A DNA stretch of 64,000 bases from Prevotella sp. Lineage in GTDB: Bacteria; Bacteroidota; Bacteroidia; Bacteroidales; Bacteroidaceae. Positions 34,419 through 43,329 of the stretch are shown piece after piece (the first letter of the stretch is position 1; every line of letters begins with the position of its first letter). Under the pieces are notes generated by a model that saw only the letters and a list, made by a program, of their open reading frames with translations, was not told where the DNA came from and did not search any database. The translations under genes and the position numbers were made by a program. Location of the stretch: the NCBI GenBank assembly GCA_024688365.1, contig JAILEG010000005.1:52194-116193 (forward strand). Reading direction: 5' to 3'.

Positions 34419-36110
34419 ATGAGAAGAAACACACTATTGAAGGCTATCCCATCGTTAGCACTTATATTGGGACTTGTTTCCTGCAACAGCAATGATGCGC
34501 TTGACGATGCTGTGTCAGGCAATGTCATCGGCAACGACAACATTGTGCAGAGTGACGCACAGGCCTTATCGCTTGTCAATGGATCTTACGGTCCGCTGCA
34601 GAGCGTCAGCTCGTCCTTGTCATTCATCATTGAGACACAAAGCAACAAGGTTATCTCCTTTGAGGGGGAGGAGGATGCTGACGGGCCACTCAACAGCCGG
34701 TTTGAGGCAAGTGCCTCCACATGGTACCAACGGAAGGTGTTCGGCAACCTCTATCTCAGCATTGCCAACAGCAATAATGCCATCAGGAATGTGCTGAACA
34801 ACAGGAACGTGAGCCAATCTATCCAGGATGCCGCTGTGGGCAAGGCTAAGCTGCTGCGTGCTTTGGGTTATCTCTATCTGGTTCAGCTCTATGGAGAGGT
34901 GCCGGTGATTACGGAGACTGACTCGACCAACACCCGCCGCAACACGATAGACGAGGTGTATGCGCAAATCGTGACTGACCTTAAGGATGCCGAGCAACTG
35001 TTGCCGGAGACATCCACAACGCCTGTTGAGCCTACAAAGGATGCGGCTGATGCCCTCCTGGCACGTGCTTACCTGGCATGGGGCGACAATCCGCTGAGCT
35101 ATGATGAGCTGCAGGCTATCTATGGCTCAAGGAAAGATCCGGTATTCACCAAGGATGACAGGAAACTGGAGCTGGCCGTGGAGTATGCTGACAAGGTCAT
35201 CAGCCGCGGGCATCACTCACTGCTGGCTGACTACACCCATCTCTCCGGGCGTGCCTATGAGGCAGAGAACCAGGAACGTATCCTGACCATCCAGCATGGT
35301 GGCGACGCTGTTGACCGCCAGGGCAACCACCAGACACACTGTGGATGGACTTTCCCCTTCCAGCAATTCAATAATGATGCCCAGGGGAAGCCAGACCCAG
35401 ACAGCCCGAAGGTTGACCCGACGCAGAACCACCTGGAGTCGGCTGACGTGACACCTTACCTTGACTGGGCAAAGGATGCTCCTGGTGACTCAGTCCGCAG
35501 GAACTGGACTTATAAGACCCGTATCTATAATTCCGAGACGGGCAAGTATTACAGTTATCTGCCACCACTTTATACGCCTATCTTGGGCAAGGCCGTGGAT
35601 GAGTCATGGGACAACAGCGTCAACCAGGAGATAACGCTTAACGACAATGACCGCATCGAGATGCGATATGCTGAGGTGCTGCTGATCAAGGCTGAGGCAC
35701 TGGTACAGCTGGGACGTAACACGGAGGCTGCGGTTCCTTACAACCAGCTTCAAGAACGGGCCTACGGCAACAAGAGCCATAATGTGTCGAGTGTCAGCTT
35801 TGACCAGATAAAGAAAGAATGGGAGTATGAGTTCGGGTATGAGCAAAAGAGTCTCCTGAACAGCTATCGCTGGAAGACGCTTATCAGCGATGTGCAGAAG
35901 GTGAGAAACTATGAGCATTTTGATGACAGTTATGCTGTGGCGGGCAAGATTGGCCGTGACGGAAACGTGGTCAACCCGTTCTTTGCCAAGATCCATAAGC
36001 ATCTCGTGGCTAAATACAATAACGTGAGTGGGAGAAACTATCGACAGCCTATCCCGCAGGGACTGACGGGCGAGGATCTTGGCATCACTCCGCAGAATCC
36101 AGGCTATTGA
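34419..36110 (+). CDS. SusD/RagB-family surface lipoprotein
   Basis: A 563-residue surface lipoprotein that forms the lid of the SusC transporter and captures substrate. Signal peptide with lipobox LILGLVSC (lipidated Cys at residue 22); TPR-like helices in the first half (GKAKLLRALGYLYLVQLYGEVPVI, a segment typical of SusD) and the C-terminal RagB half (RMRYAEVLLIKAEALVQLG-type pattern around residue 410; here RIEMRYAEVLLIKAEAL). It begins 41 bases after susC and ends at a hairpin, so the pair is a two-gene operon. Confidence 0.92.
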   Translation: MRRNTLLKAIPSLALILGLVSCNSNDALDDAVSGNVIGNDNIVQSDAQALSLVNGSYGPLQSVSSSLSFIIETQSNKVISFEGEEDADGPLNSRFEASASTWYQRKVFGNLYLSIANSNNAIRNVLNNRNVSQSIQDAAVGKAKLLRALGYLYLVQLYGEVPVITETDSTNTRRNTIDEVYAQIVTDLKDAEQLLPETSTTPVEPTKDAADALLARAYLAWGDNPLSYDELQAIYGSRKDPVFTKDDRKLELAVEYADKVISRGHHSLLADYTHLSGRAYEAENQERILTIQHGGDAVDRQGNHQTHCGWTFPFQQFNNDAQGKPDPDSPKVDPTQNHLESADVTPYLDWAKDAPGDSVRRNWTYKTRIYNSETGKYYSYLPPLYTPILGKAVDESWDNSVNQEITLNDNDRIEMRYAEVLLIKAEALVQLGRNTEAAVPYNQLQERAYGNKSHNVSSVSFDQIKKEWEYEFGYEQKSLLNSYRWKTLISDVQKVRNYEHFDDSYAVAGKIGRDGNVVNPFFAKIHKHLVAKYNNVSGRNYRQPIPQGLTGEDLGITPQNPGY

Positions 36111-36181
36111 TGGGTGAAAGCATCTGTATGACTGGAAAAGACAAGCAGATACAGTAAAGATTGAAGATAAATATTTGAGGG

Positions 36182-36208
36182 GTGTGCCAGGAATTGTTTT
36201 TGGCACAC
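36182..36208 (+). terminator. Terminator of the SusC/SusD operon
   Basis: GTGTGCCA pairs with TGGCACAC, followed by TCTTCTTTCTTT, 71 bases after the susD stop and upstream of the symporter start. Confidence 0.6.
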
Positions 36209-36231
36209 TCTTCTTTCTTTGAGTTAAGATT

Positions 36232-37494
36232 ATGACAAAGAAAACAGAGAAGAATAAGGGAACGGCTGCTCAGAGACGGCAGCTGGTGTTGTGGATTGGC
36301 GCACTTGTCGCAGGTGCGTTGCTGGGCATGTTGCAGGTTGAGGCATTGGGTAAGCTGATGGATTTCATAGCCGCGGTCTATACGCATCTTTTCCAGCTGC
36401 TGGCGGTGCCGACCATTGTGCTGGCTGTCATCACTACTCTTGCCGCCTTTGGCGAGCAGGAGGATACGGGGCGCATCTTCCGCCACGCTGTGACCTACAC
36501 GTTGCTGACTACTTTCATGGCAGCCTTTGTGGGGCTGGGACTGTACATTGTGATAGCTCCGGGCAATCTGGCGGCTGAGATGGTGACCAGAGGCATGCAG
36601 GATGTTCCGAAGAATCTGGGTCATCTTTCTTATTATGACCACATCCTTTCGGTTGTCCCTGACAACATTGTGAAGCCTTTTCTTGAAGGCAATGTGCTGA
36701 GCCTCTTGCTGTTGGCTTTCGCTATGGGCATTGCTTTGGCAAAGATGCCTTCCAGTGAGCAGAAGACAACGGTCATGCGTGGACTTCAGGGGTTACAGGA
36801 CATCCTGTTTCTGCTCATCCGTGGGTTGATATGGACACTTCCATTAGGTATCGTAGCCTTTGCGGCTCAGCTCTCAGCCCAGGTGAGTGCCGGTATTGTG
36901 ATGGGGTCGCTGGGCAAGTATGTGGCAGTTGTGCTGGCCGGCAATGTCATCCAGTTCTTTGTTGTCCTGCCGCTCTTCCTGCTTGCCCGGGGATTGAATC
37001 CTGTGCGCACACTTGGCAGGATGATGCCTGCCGTGCTGATGGCACTTTTCACTAAGAGCTCTGCGGCCACACTGCCGGTGACCATGTCGTCAGCAGAGGA
37101 GAGGGCTGGCGTGTCGAGAAGAGTATCCCGTTTTGTCCTGCCCATCTGTACTACCATCAATATGAATGGCTGTGCTGCATTCATCCTTGTCACCTCACTC
37201 TTTGTGATGCAGAACGGAGGAGTTACCCTTACGTTTCCCACAATGTTGCTCTGGGTGCTGATAGCCGTCATCTCGGCTGTAGGCAATGCAGGTGTTCCGA
37301 TGGGATGCTACTTCCTTACGCTGTCCTTGATGGCTGGGGTAGGTGGTCCGGTTGGTATTATGGGTATTATACTGCCCATCTACACTATCATTGACATGAT
37401 AGAGACTGCTGAGAATGTATGGTCGGACTCGTGTGTGTGCGCCATGACGGATAGGGATATGAAAAGACTGTTAGCTCAGGAAGCTGTCAGCTGA
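36232..37494 (+). CDS. Dicarboxylate/amino acid:cation symporter (DAACS)
   Basis: A 420-residue inner-membrane carrier of the glutamate/aspartate:cation family. About eight membrane helices and two re-entrant loops; the first loop has the serine-rich FTKSSAATLPVTM near residue 270 and the helix-7 motif is NMNGCAAF (family NMDGT) near residue 305. It imports an acidic or neutral amino acid or C4-dicarboxylate with Na+ or H+. The NMNG-for-NMDG change suggests a substrate other than the best-studied ones. It follows the SusC/SusD operon but a hairpin lies between. A second family member is at 41716. Confidence 0.88.
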   Translation: MTKKTEKNKGTAAQRRQLVLWIGALVAGALLGMLQVEALGKLMDFIAAVYTHLFQLLAVPTIVLAVITTLAAFGEQEDTGRIFRHAVTYTLLTTFMAAFVGLGLYIVIAPGNLAAEMVTRGMQDVPKNLGHLSYYDHILSVVPDNIVKPFLEGNVLSLLLLAFAMGIALAKMPSSEQKTTVMRGLQGLQDILFLLIRGLIWTLPLGIVAFAAQLSAQVSAGIVMGSLGKYVAVVLAGNVIQFFVVLPLFLLARGLNPVRTLGRMMPAVLMALFTKSSAATLPVTMSSAEERAGVSRRVSRFVLPICTTINMNGCAAFILVTSLFVMQNGGVTLTFPTMLLWVLIAVISAVGNAGVPMGCYFLTLSLMAGVGGPVGIMGIILPIYTIIDMIETAENVWSDSCVCAMTDRDMKRLLAQEAVS

Positions 37495-37539
37495 GAACGG
37501 TATCTTTGCCCAGTCTTTTTGGGGGGATGTTTCCCTTCC

Positions 37540-37574
37540 AGCATACATGCAGCCCAATGGGCTGCATGTATGCT
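37540..37574. terminator. Terminator after the first symporter
   Basis: A 16-base perfect stem AGCATACATGCAGCCC / GGGCTGCATGTATGCT with a three-base loop, followed by TTTAT, between converging genes. Confidence 0.85.
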
Positions 37575-37749
37575 TTTATCCGCTTATCTGGTGTGTGGGC
37601 GGGGTAGCTGCCCGTGCTGCAGTCAGATGCCAACACATCCGATAGCCCCTCTGTCCTTCTGCTATATATGATAGTATGTTCCTGTCTGGCAGGATAGGTA
37701 TGGCGAAATGGGGAGATGGCTGTTTGGCAGAAGCGGAGGCTATTTGGTA

Positions 37750-40017
37750 TCAGGAAAGGGCGAGGAGCCGTTCCAGGTCGGCCTGTTCTCCTACTATCCA
37801 CAGCACGTCGCCCACTTCTAATGAGCGGAAGGGAGTGATGAGGGTGAGGTTCTTCTGCCCCTCGTCCACTCCCACGACCATGCAGTTGTACTGGTCACGG
37901 ATGCCGCTTTCCTTCAAGGTCTTGCCAATGAAGGGACTGGACTCTGCGAGGACGAACCGGCGCAGCTTCATCTCACGTTTCTCAATCTCGGCATCCTCGG
38001 GATGCAGCTCGGTGCTGACGGCTGCGGAGAAGGCGGTGAGCTGCTCATCGTTGCCGATGGCCTGCAGCTTGTCACCGGGGAAGAGGATGGTGTCGCCATT
38101 GGGAATGTTGATGCGGAGTGAGCCACGGAGGATGCTGCTGACGTGTACGCCGAAACGGTTGCGCAGTTGCAGGCTGCGCAGCGTCTGTCCCGCCCAGGTG
38201 GAGTCATCAGGCAGCTCGAAGTTGGCGATGTGGATGTCACGGTCAACGAGATGCCCGGCGAAGAGGGGCTTCTTCCGTCCGTGGACCTGTGCCTCGATGT
38301 CACGGCTGCGCAGGTTGAGGATGAAGAGCCGTTCCAGCTTGATGCTCCTTTTCTTCAGTCTTCGGGAGAGGAGCATCAGGGTCAGCACTCCCACGGCAAT
38401 GGCTATGATGAGGGCTGTCTTGAAACGGGTGAGGTAATTGCAGATGTAGAAGATGAACCCGATGGCGATGACGACACGGGCCAGGACGGTGGCGATGAGT
38501 GGCAGGCGGTTGATGCGTCGCCCGGTCCATAGTGCCTTGAACTCCTCGGAGTGGTTTTTCTTCATCACGATGGAACGGAGGAAAGGCGAGATGATTGCCA
38601 CGGTGAGCAGGCCGCAGACAGCATTGCCCGCCCAGTGGTTTCCCGTCCACTCAGTTGAGAGGTGCCGGCACACGGGCAGGATCAGGGAGAACATGATGGT
38701 TATGACGGCTGTGGAGAGGATGCTGTAGATGAGGGTGTTCATCAGCATGGCCTTGACAAGGTCCTTCCAAAGACTGTCGGAGGCTGTGGTGTAGGGTGTC
38801 CCGGCCTGGAAGTGGGACAGGCGGCGCACCCACCGCTTGGGCAGATGGCTGACCAGAGTCTCATAGCAGGGGTCGGCAGCCCTGATCATGTAGGGAGTGA
38901 GGAAGGTTGTGATGACTGAGACAGCAACGACAACGGGGTAAAGGAAGTCGCTGATGACGTGCAGTGACAGTCCTAATGAGGCGATGATGAAGGCGAATTC
39001 GCCCACCTGAGCCATAGAGAATCCACAGCGCATGGCATTCTTCAGCGACTGTCCGCCAAGCAGATAGCCTAAAGTGCCGAACAGAGCTTGCCCGGTGAGG
39101 ATGGTCAGGACGAGGAAGAGGATGGGAAGGGCATAGTCAGCCAGTATCTTCGGGTCGACCAGCATGCCCACTGACACAAAGAAGACGGCGCCAAAGAGAT
39201 TCTTCACAGGCTCGACAAGGCGGATAATCTTGTCAGCCTCAATCGTCTCAGCAAGGATGCTGCCCATCACGAAAGCACCGAAGGCGGCACTGAAGCCAAC
39301 CTGCGTGGAGACAACCGCCATCAGGCAGCAGAAGCCCAATGACACGACAAGCAGCGTCTCATTGTTGAGAAACCTTCGGACGGAGCGCAGGAAGAGGGGG
39401 ATGGCAAACAGGCCGATGACAAACCACAGGACAAGGAAGAAACCAATCTTGGCAAGACTGCCCACAATCTGACTGCCGTCGGGGCTGGCACCGCTGGCAA
39501 GGGTACTCAGCATGACCATCATCACTATGGCAAGAATATCCTCCAGGATGAGAACGCTCATCACGGTGGTGGCAAATCCCTGCTGAGTCAGTCCCATGTC
39601 GGCGAATGCCTTATAGATAATGGTGGTGGAACTCATGGCAAGCATGCCGCCAAGGAAGATGCAGTCCATGCGCTGCCAGCCGAAGCTGTGCCCCACGATG
39701 CCCCCCAGCGTCATCATGCAGAAGATGATGGTGCAGGCGGCAATAATGGGTGATGCGCCCATCTTGAGAATCTTCTTGATGGAGAAGTCCAGTCCGAGCG
39801 AGAAGAGAAGGAAGATGACACCAATGTCTGCCCATGTCTGTATGTCGGCTTTGTCAACGACGCTCATCAGATAAGGCATGTGGGGCGAGACAAGGAAGCC
39901 CGCGACAATGTAGCCCAGCACCAGTGGCTGCCGGAGTTTTCTGAAGAGCAGGGTCACGAATCCGGCTACAACAAGAATGAGTGCGAGGTCTTCGACCAGG
40001 GCAGGAAGTTCTGACAT
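37750..40017 (-). CDS. CPA2 cation:proton antiporter with TrkA-C domains
   Basis: A 755-residue inner-membrane protein: about 12 membrane helices of the Kef/CPA2 exchanger fold (residues 1-390; GFAATVMSVLILEDILAI-type core, SVGMLVDP and FSMAQVGEFAFII segments), further membrane helices (residues about 430-545), and two cytoplasmic TrkA-C ligand-sensing domains at the C terminus (LRSLQLRNRFGVHVSSILRG and ESGIRDQYNCMVVGVDEG). No Rossmann TrkA-N domain is present. It exchanges K+ or Na+ for H+ and is probably gated by a nucleotide. Start MSELPALVEDL at 40017 is preferred to the upstream track start because it begins directly before the first helix. Confidence 0.85.
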   Translation of the reverse strand: MSELPALVEDLALILVVAGFVTLLFRKLRQPLVLGYIVAGFLVSPHMPYLMSVVDKADIQTWADIGVIFLLFSLGLDFSIKKILKMGASPIIAACTIIFCMMTLGGIVGHSFGWQRMDCIFLGGMLAMSSTTIIYKAFADMGLTQQGFATTVMSVLILEDILAIVMMVMLSTLASGASPDGSQIVGSLAKIGFFLVLWFVIGLFAIPLFLRSVRRFLNNETLLVVSLGFCCLMAVVSTQVGFSAAFGAFVMGSILAETIEADKIIRLVEPVKNLFGAVFFVSVGMLVDPKILADYALPILFLVLTILTGQALFGTLGYLLGGQSLKNAMRCGFSMAQVGEFAFIIASLGLSLHVISDFLYPVVVAVSVITTFLTPYMIRAADPCYETLVSHLPKRWVRRLSHFQAGTPYTTASDSLWKDLVKAMLMNTLIYSILSTAVITIMFSLILPVCRHLSTEWTGNHWAGNAVCGLLTVAIISPFLRSIVMKKNHSEEFKALWTGRRINRLPLIATVLARVVIAIGFIFYICNYLTRFKTALIIAIAVGVLTLMLLSRRLKKRSIKLERLFILNLRSRDIEAQVHGRKKPLFAGHLVDRDIHIANFELPDDSTWAGQTLRSLQLRNRFGVHVSSILRGSLRINIPNGDTILFPGDKLQAIGNDEQLTAFSAAVSTELHPEDAEIEKREMKLRRFVLAESSPFIGKTLKESGIRDQYNCMVVGVDEGQKNLTLITPFRSLEVGDVLWIVGEQADLERLLALS

Positions 40018-40183
40018 AAGATATTGGAAATCCCACCTCCTGCCTTTCCATGAGGATAGAGGCACTGAAGTGACCTGCTTGGAGAGATAAAACTCATTCT
40101 TCAGAGAGATGGGGGAATGTGTCTTGCAGGTGTTGTTGGTAATCTCCCGCTTTGTTCTTTTTGAGAGCCATCATGTCGCATAC

Positions 40184-40220
40184 AGCCCCTCCTCCCTTGG
40201 GAGAATAGGGAGGAGGGGCT
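40184..40220 (-). terminator. Hairpin after pepT
   Basis: AGCCCCTCCTCCC pairs with GGGAGGAGGGGCT just after the pepT stop on the minus strand. The T tract is lacking, so termination may be partial. Confidence 0.5.
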
Positions 40221-40226
40221 GCTTTC

Positions 40227-41450
40227 TCAATCGTTAAACTCCGCAGTCAGCCGGCAGATGTTGATGATGACTTGCATGGCTTTTTCCATGACCTGTACGG
40301 ATACGAACTCATAGGGGCCGTGGAAGTTGACACCACCAGCAAAGATGTTCGGACAGGGCAGACCCTTGAAGGAGAGCTGCGCACCGTCAGTGCCGCCACG
40401 GATGGGCTGTACCTTTGGGGCGATGTTTGCTTGTTGCATTGCCCGTAATACCAGTTCGATGACGTGCATGTTCGGGTCAATCTTCTCCTTCATGTTGTAA
40501 TACTGGTCATTCATCTTCAGCTCTACAGTCCCCTCACCGTATTTATCGTTCATCAGCTTCACGCAGTTCTCCATGAAACGCTTGCGTTCCTCAAAACGGT
40601 CGCGGTCATGGTCGCGGATGATGTAGCTGAGCTTGGCCTCCTCGCATCGGCTCTCAATGCCCAGAAGATGATAGAAGCCCTGGTAGCCTTCGGTCTCTTC
40701 AGGAATCTCGGTCTCAGGAATCATGGCATTGAACTCACAGGCCAGGCGGCTGGCATTGACCATCTTCCCCTTGGCATAGCCTGTGTGTACGCTGACACCA
40801 TGTATCAGCACCTTGGCCCCAGCGGCATTGAAGTTCTCATATTCCAGCTCACCGAGGTCGCCCCCGTCAATGGTGTAGCCCCACTCACAGCCGAACTTCT
40901 CCACATCAAAATGATGGGCACCCATCCCGATTTCCTCATCAGGATTGAAGCCGACACGGATATCACCATGCTCAATCTCGTCATGGTCGCGCAGGAAGCA
41001 CATGGCCTGTACAATCTCGGCAATGCCGGCCTTGTCATCGGCGCCCAGCAGTGTAGTGCCATCGGTCACGATAAGGTCTTCTCCCTTGTGTTCCAGCAGT
41101 TCGGGGAACATGCGTGGAGAGCTGACCATGCTCGGGTTCAGCTCTATGTCGCCGCCGTCATAGTTCTTTACGATGCGTGCCTTGACGTTTGCCCCACTGG
41201 CATCAAGAGCTGTGTCATAGTGAGAGATGAAACCGATTGTTGGGATTTTCTTCTTCGTGTTGGCTGGGAGTGTGGCATAGATATAGCCCATCTCGTCCAT
41301 CTCAACATCCTTCAGCCCCTCACGTTCGAGTTCTTCTTTCAGATATTTCGCAAAGATCAGTTGCTTTGGTGTACTTGGCACGGTCTCGGATTCTTCAGCC
41401 GATTGCGTGTCAAACTTAGTGTAGTTGATAAATCTTTCTACTATTTCCAT
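40227..41450 (-). CDS. pepT: Peptidase T (tripeptide aminopeptidase)
   Basis: A 407-residue zinc aminopeptidase of family M20 that releases the N-terminal residue of tripeptides in the cytoplasm. Metal-site motifs are [14 protein letters not shown] near residue 76, [15 protein letters not shown] near residue 137, [13 protein letters not shown] near residue 172, and C-terminal [18 protein letters not shown]. The start [17 protein letters not shown] at 41450 matches the usual beginning of PepT; the extra residues in the track are upstream leader. Its leader is formed by three 67-base tandem repeats. Confidence 0.94.
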   Translation of the reverse strand: MEIVERFINYTKFDTQSAEESETVPSTPKQLIFAKYLKEELEREGLKDVEMDEMGYIYATLPANTKKKIPTIGFISHYDTALDASGANVKARIVKNYDGGDIELNPSMVSSPRMFPELLEHKGEDLIVTDGTTLLGADDKAGIAEIVQAMCFLRDHDEIEHGDIRVGFNPDEEIGMGAHHFDVEKFGCEWGYTIDGGDLGELEYENFNAAGAKVLIHGVSVHTGYAKGKMVNASRLACEFNAMIPETEIPEETEGYQGFYHLLGIESRCEEAKLSYIIRDHDRDRFEERKRFMENCVKLMNDKYGEGTVELKMNDQYYNMKEKIDPNMHVIELVLRAMQQANIAPKVQPIRGGTDGAQLSFKGLPCPNIFAGGVNFHGPYEFVSVQVMEKAMQVIINICRLTAEFND

Positions 41451-41478
41451 GATGTTACGGATATTATTTAGTTGTGTC

Positions 41479-41692
41479 TTCTGTAAGGATAATGCAGGCG
41501 AGCGCAAAGGAGAGCTTGTTCTCAATTTGCCGAGTGCAGCTTATCTTCTGCAAAGAAAATGCAAGCAAGCGCAAAGGAGAGCTTGTTCTCAATTTGCCGA
41601 GTGCAGCTTATCTTCTGCAAAGATAATGCAAGCGAGCGCAAAGGAGAGCTTGTTCTCAATTTGCCGAGTGCAGCTTATCTTCTGCAAAGATA
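41479..41692. repeat. Three 67-base tandem repeats in the pepT leader
   Basis: Units at 41479, 41546 and 41613 are each 67 bases and nearly identical (shared CAAAGGAGAGCTTGTTCTC), with a 13-base start of a fourth. Read on the minus strand, the unit start carries the promoter element TATCTTTG: intact at 41685-41692 and 41618-41625, changed to TTTCTTTG in the next and lost in the copy nearest pepT. 67 is close to three times 22, and each unit can be split into three parts with related AAGC...TTTGC sequences. Confidence 0.92.
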
Positions 41693-41715
41693 CAATTTAT
41701 TTTCGATAAACGACT

Positions 41716-42900
41716 TTATTTCTTCTTCTCTTCTTTTTTGTTTGCAAACAACTTGCCAACCACCAGCGCTATGGCACCATCACCCGTCACATTGCATGCG
41801 GTGCCGAAGCTGTCCATCGCAATGTAGAGGGCTATCATCAAAGCCTGTGCCTCAGCATCGAAGCCAAGGATACTTGCCAGTGGTGCCAATGCCGCCATGA
41901 TGGCACCACCTGGCACACCAGGTGCGGCAACCATGATGATGGAGAGCATGAGGATGAAGTAGAGGAAGAGAGCTGGGGTGTGGGGAATGCCTGTCAGCAT
42001 GCAGATGGTCAAGGCACATGCGGTGATCTTCATGGCGCTGCCGCTGAGGTGGATGGTGGCACAGAGTGGTATGACGAATCCTGCTATTTCCCTGCCTACA
42101 CCATTCTTTAGGGTCTGGTCGAGTGTCACGGGGATAGTAGCGGCTGATGAGCTGGTGCCCAAGGCAGTCAGATAGGCTGGAAACATAGTCCACAGCATGC
42201 GGAAGGGGTTGCGCTTGACAATGGCTCCGGCTATGCAGAACTGGTAGACAAGGATGAGGACATGCAGCACGAGGATGACGATGATAATCTGGGAGAAGAC
42301 AAGCAGAATCTGCCGTGCCTGCCCGTTGTAGGCCATATTGAGGAATACACCGAAGATATAGAGAGGCAGCAGGGGGATGATGGCTTTGGCTATTGTCTTT
42401 TCTATGATGTATTTGAATTCGCTGAATACACCCTTCATCGTATTGAGCCTGCCATAGGCAATGCCCAGTCCGGCTATGAACGAGAATATCAGTCCACTCA
42501 TGACATCGACCATGGCTGGGATGTGGAGGGTGAAATAAGGAGCAAGTTCGGTAGCCTTATTGATATGTGGCATGCTTCCTCCTGTTGAGGCTATCATGGA
42601 GGGGAAGAGCCATGAACCTGTACCGTAAGCCAGTCCGCCAGCGACAACAGTATCAGTGTAGGCTATGATGACAGTTACGAGCAATAGTTTGCCGGCCCCC
42701 TTTCCTATATCAGCAATGGCAGGCGTTACCAGTCCGATGATAATCAAGGGGATCATGAATCCGAGGAACTGGCTGAAGATGCCGTTAAAGGTAAGGAATA
42801 CTCTTGCCAGTGCCGCAGGCATATAATAGCCAAAGAAGATACCAAGGAGAATGGCTATGACAATCCTTGGGAGAAGACCTATTTTGATTTTTCTTTCCAT
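41716..42900 (-). CDS. Dicarboxylate/amino acid:cation symporter (DAACS)
   Basis: A 394-residue inner-membrane carrier with the family fold: about eight helices, the serine-rich loop LGTSSSAATIPVTL near residue 249 and a helix-7 region ATIHLSGSAM in place of NMDGT. The Ser-rich loop is the substrate gate. Altered helix-7 residues compared with the copy at 36232 imply a different substrate or coupling ion. It has no partner gene; pepT downstream suggests amino acid or peptide nutrition. Confidence 0.88.
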   Translation of the reverse strand: MERKIKIGLLPRIVIAILLGIFFGYYMPAALARVFLTFNGIFSQFLGFMIPLIIIGLVTPAIADIGKGAGKLLLVTVIIAYTDTVVAGGLAYGTGSWLFPSMIASTGGSMPHINKATELAPYFTLHIPAMVDVMSGLIFSFIAGLGIAYGRLNTMKGVFSEFKYIIEKTIAKAIIPLLPLYIFGVFLNMAYNGQARQILLVFSQIIIVILVLHVLILVYQFCIAGAIVKRNPFRMLWTMFPAYLTALGTSSSAATIPVTLDQTLKNGVGREIAGFVIPLCATIHLSGSAMKITACALTICMLTGIPHTPALFLYFILMLSIIMVAAPGVPGGAIMAALAPLASILGFDAEAQALMIALYIAMDSFGTACNVTGDGAIALVVGKLFANKKEEKKK

Positions 42901-42948
42901 GTCGTGTGTATATCTGTAAGATTCCTGACCTCATTTGGCTGCTAATAA

Positions 42949-42983
42949 AAACAAGGTGTACAAATCATTTGTACACCTTGTTT
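42949..42983 (-). terminator. Terminator of tRNA-Arg
   Basis: A 16-base perfect inverted repeat (AAACAAGGTGTACAAA and its complement) with a three-base loop, ending in TTTTTATT on the minus strand, just after the tRNA 3' end. It may also stop transcripts from the right. Confidence 0.88.
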
Positions 42984-42990
42984 CCTTATG

Positions 42991-43064
42991 TGACTCCGTT
43001 GGGATTCAAACCCAAGACCTTCAGAACCGGAATCTGACGCTCTATTCAGCTAAGCTACGGAGCC
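42991..43064 (-). tRNA. tRNA-Arg (anticodon CCG)
   Basis: A 74-base cloverleaf on the minus strand: acceptor GGCTCCG / CGGAGTC (one G-U), D stem GCTT/GAGC, anticodon stem TCAGA/TCTGA with loop TTCCGGT (anticodon CCG, reading CGG), T stem TTGGG/CCCAA with loop TTTGAAT, discriminator A. CCA is not encoded. A TATCTTTG promoter precedes it and a hairpin terminator follows. No insertion is seen at its 3' end. Confidence 0.96.
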
Positions 43065-43075
43065 AAATGGTTGTG

Positions 43076-43083
43076 CAAAGATA
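43076..43083 (-). promoter_or_regulatory. -7 element of tRNA-Arg
   Basis: TATCTTTG on the minus strand, 11 bases before the mature tRNA 5' end. Confidence 0.65.
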
Positions 43084-43254
43084 CGGTAAAGTTTGCAGAT
43101 GAAAAAATAAAACGGCAGATATTCTTATGAATAAGTGGAATCTTAGGAAAAAAGAAGAGAAAAGGAAAGGTATAAATGAATTCAGATTGGTATGGCAAAA
43201 AGAAATTATATCTATTGAAAGTGTGTCATTATGCTCAAAATAATTGAATGAATG

Positions 43255-43285
43255 TTTGCAGTTTAATAATTATTGCGTACCTTTG
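43255..43285 (+). promoter_or_regulatory. Promoter of asnA
   Basis: TTTG (43255-43258), 19 bases, TACCTTTG (43278-43285): full consensus, 44 bases before the asnA start. Confidence 0.8.
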
Positions 43286-43329
43286 CATAAACAAACAACA
43301 CGCACGGATATTAAACGAACGTAAACGAA

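Noticed and set aside
40464-41471. 335-residue ORF on the plus strand
   Set aside because: Antisense to pepT, which has all family motifs; the plus-strand product shows none.
41425-41709. ORFs with repeated peptide units
   Set aside because: They only read through the 67-base repeats; the repeats lie in the pepT leader and carry promoter elements, and 67 is not a multiple of three.
36232-42900. A nutrient-uptake island joining SusC/SusD, two symporters and pepT
   Set aside because: Genes are on different strands, separated by terminators and by a large antiporter gene; no shared operator was seen.
42991-43064. tRNA-Arg as an integration site
   Set aside because: No duplicated 3' tRNA fragment or integrase nearby; both flanks are ordinary (terminator and promoter).
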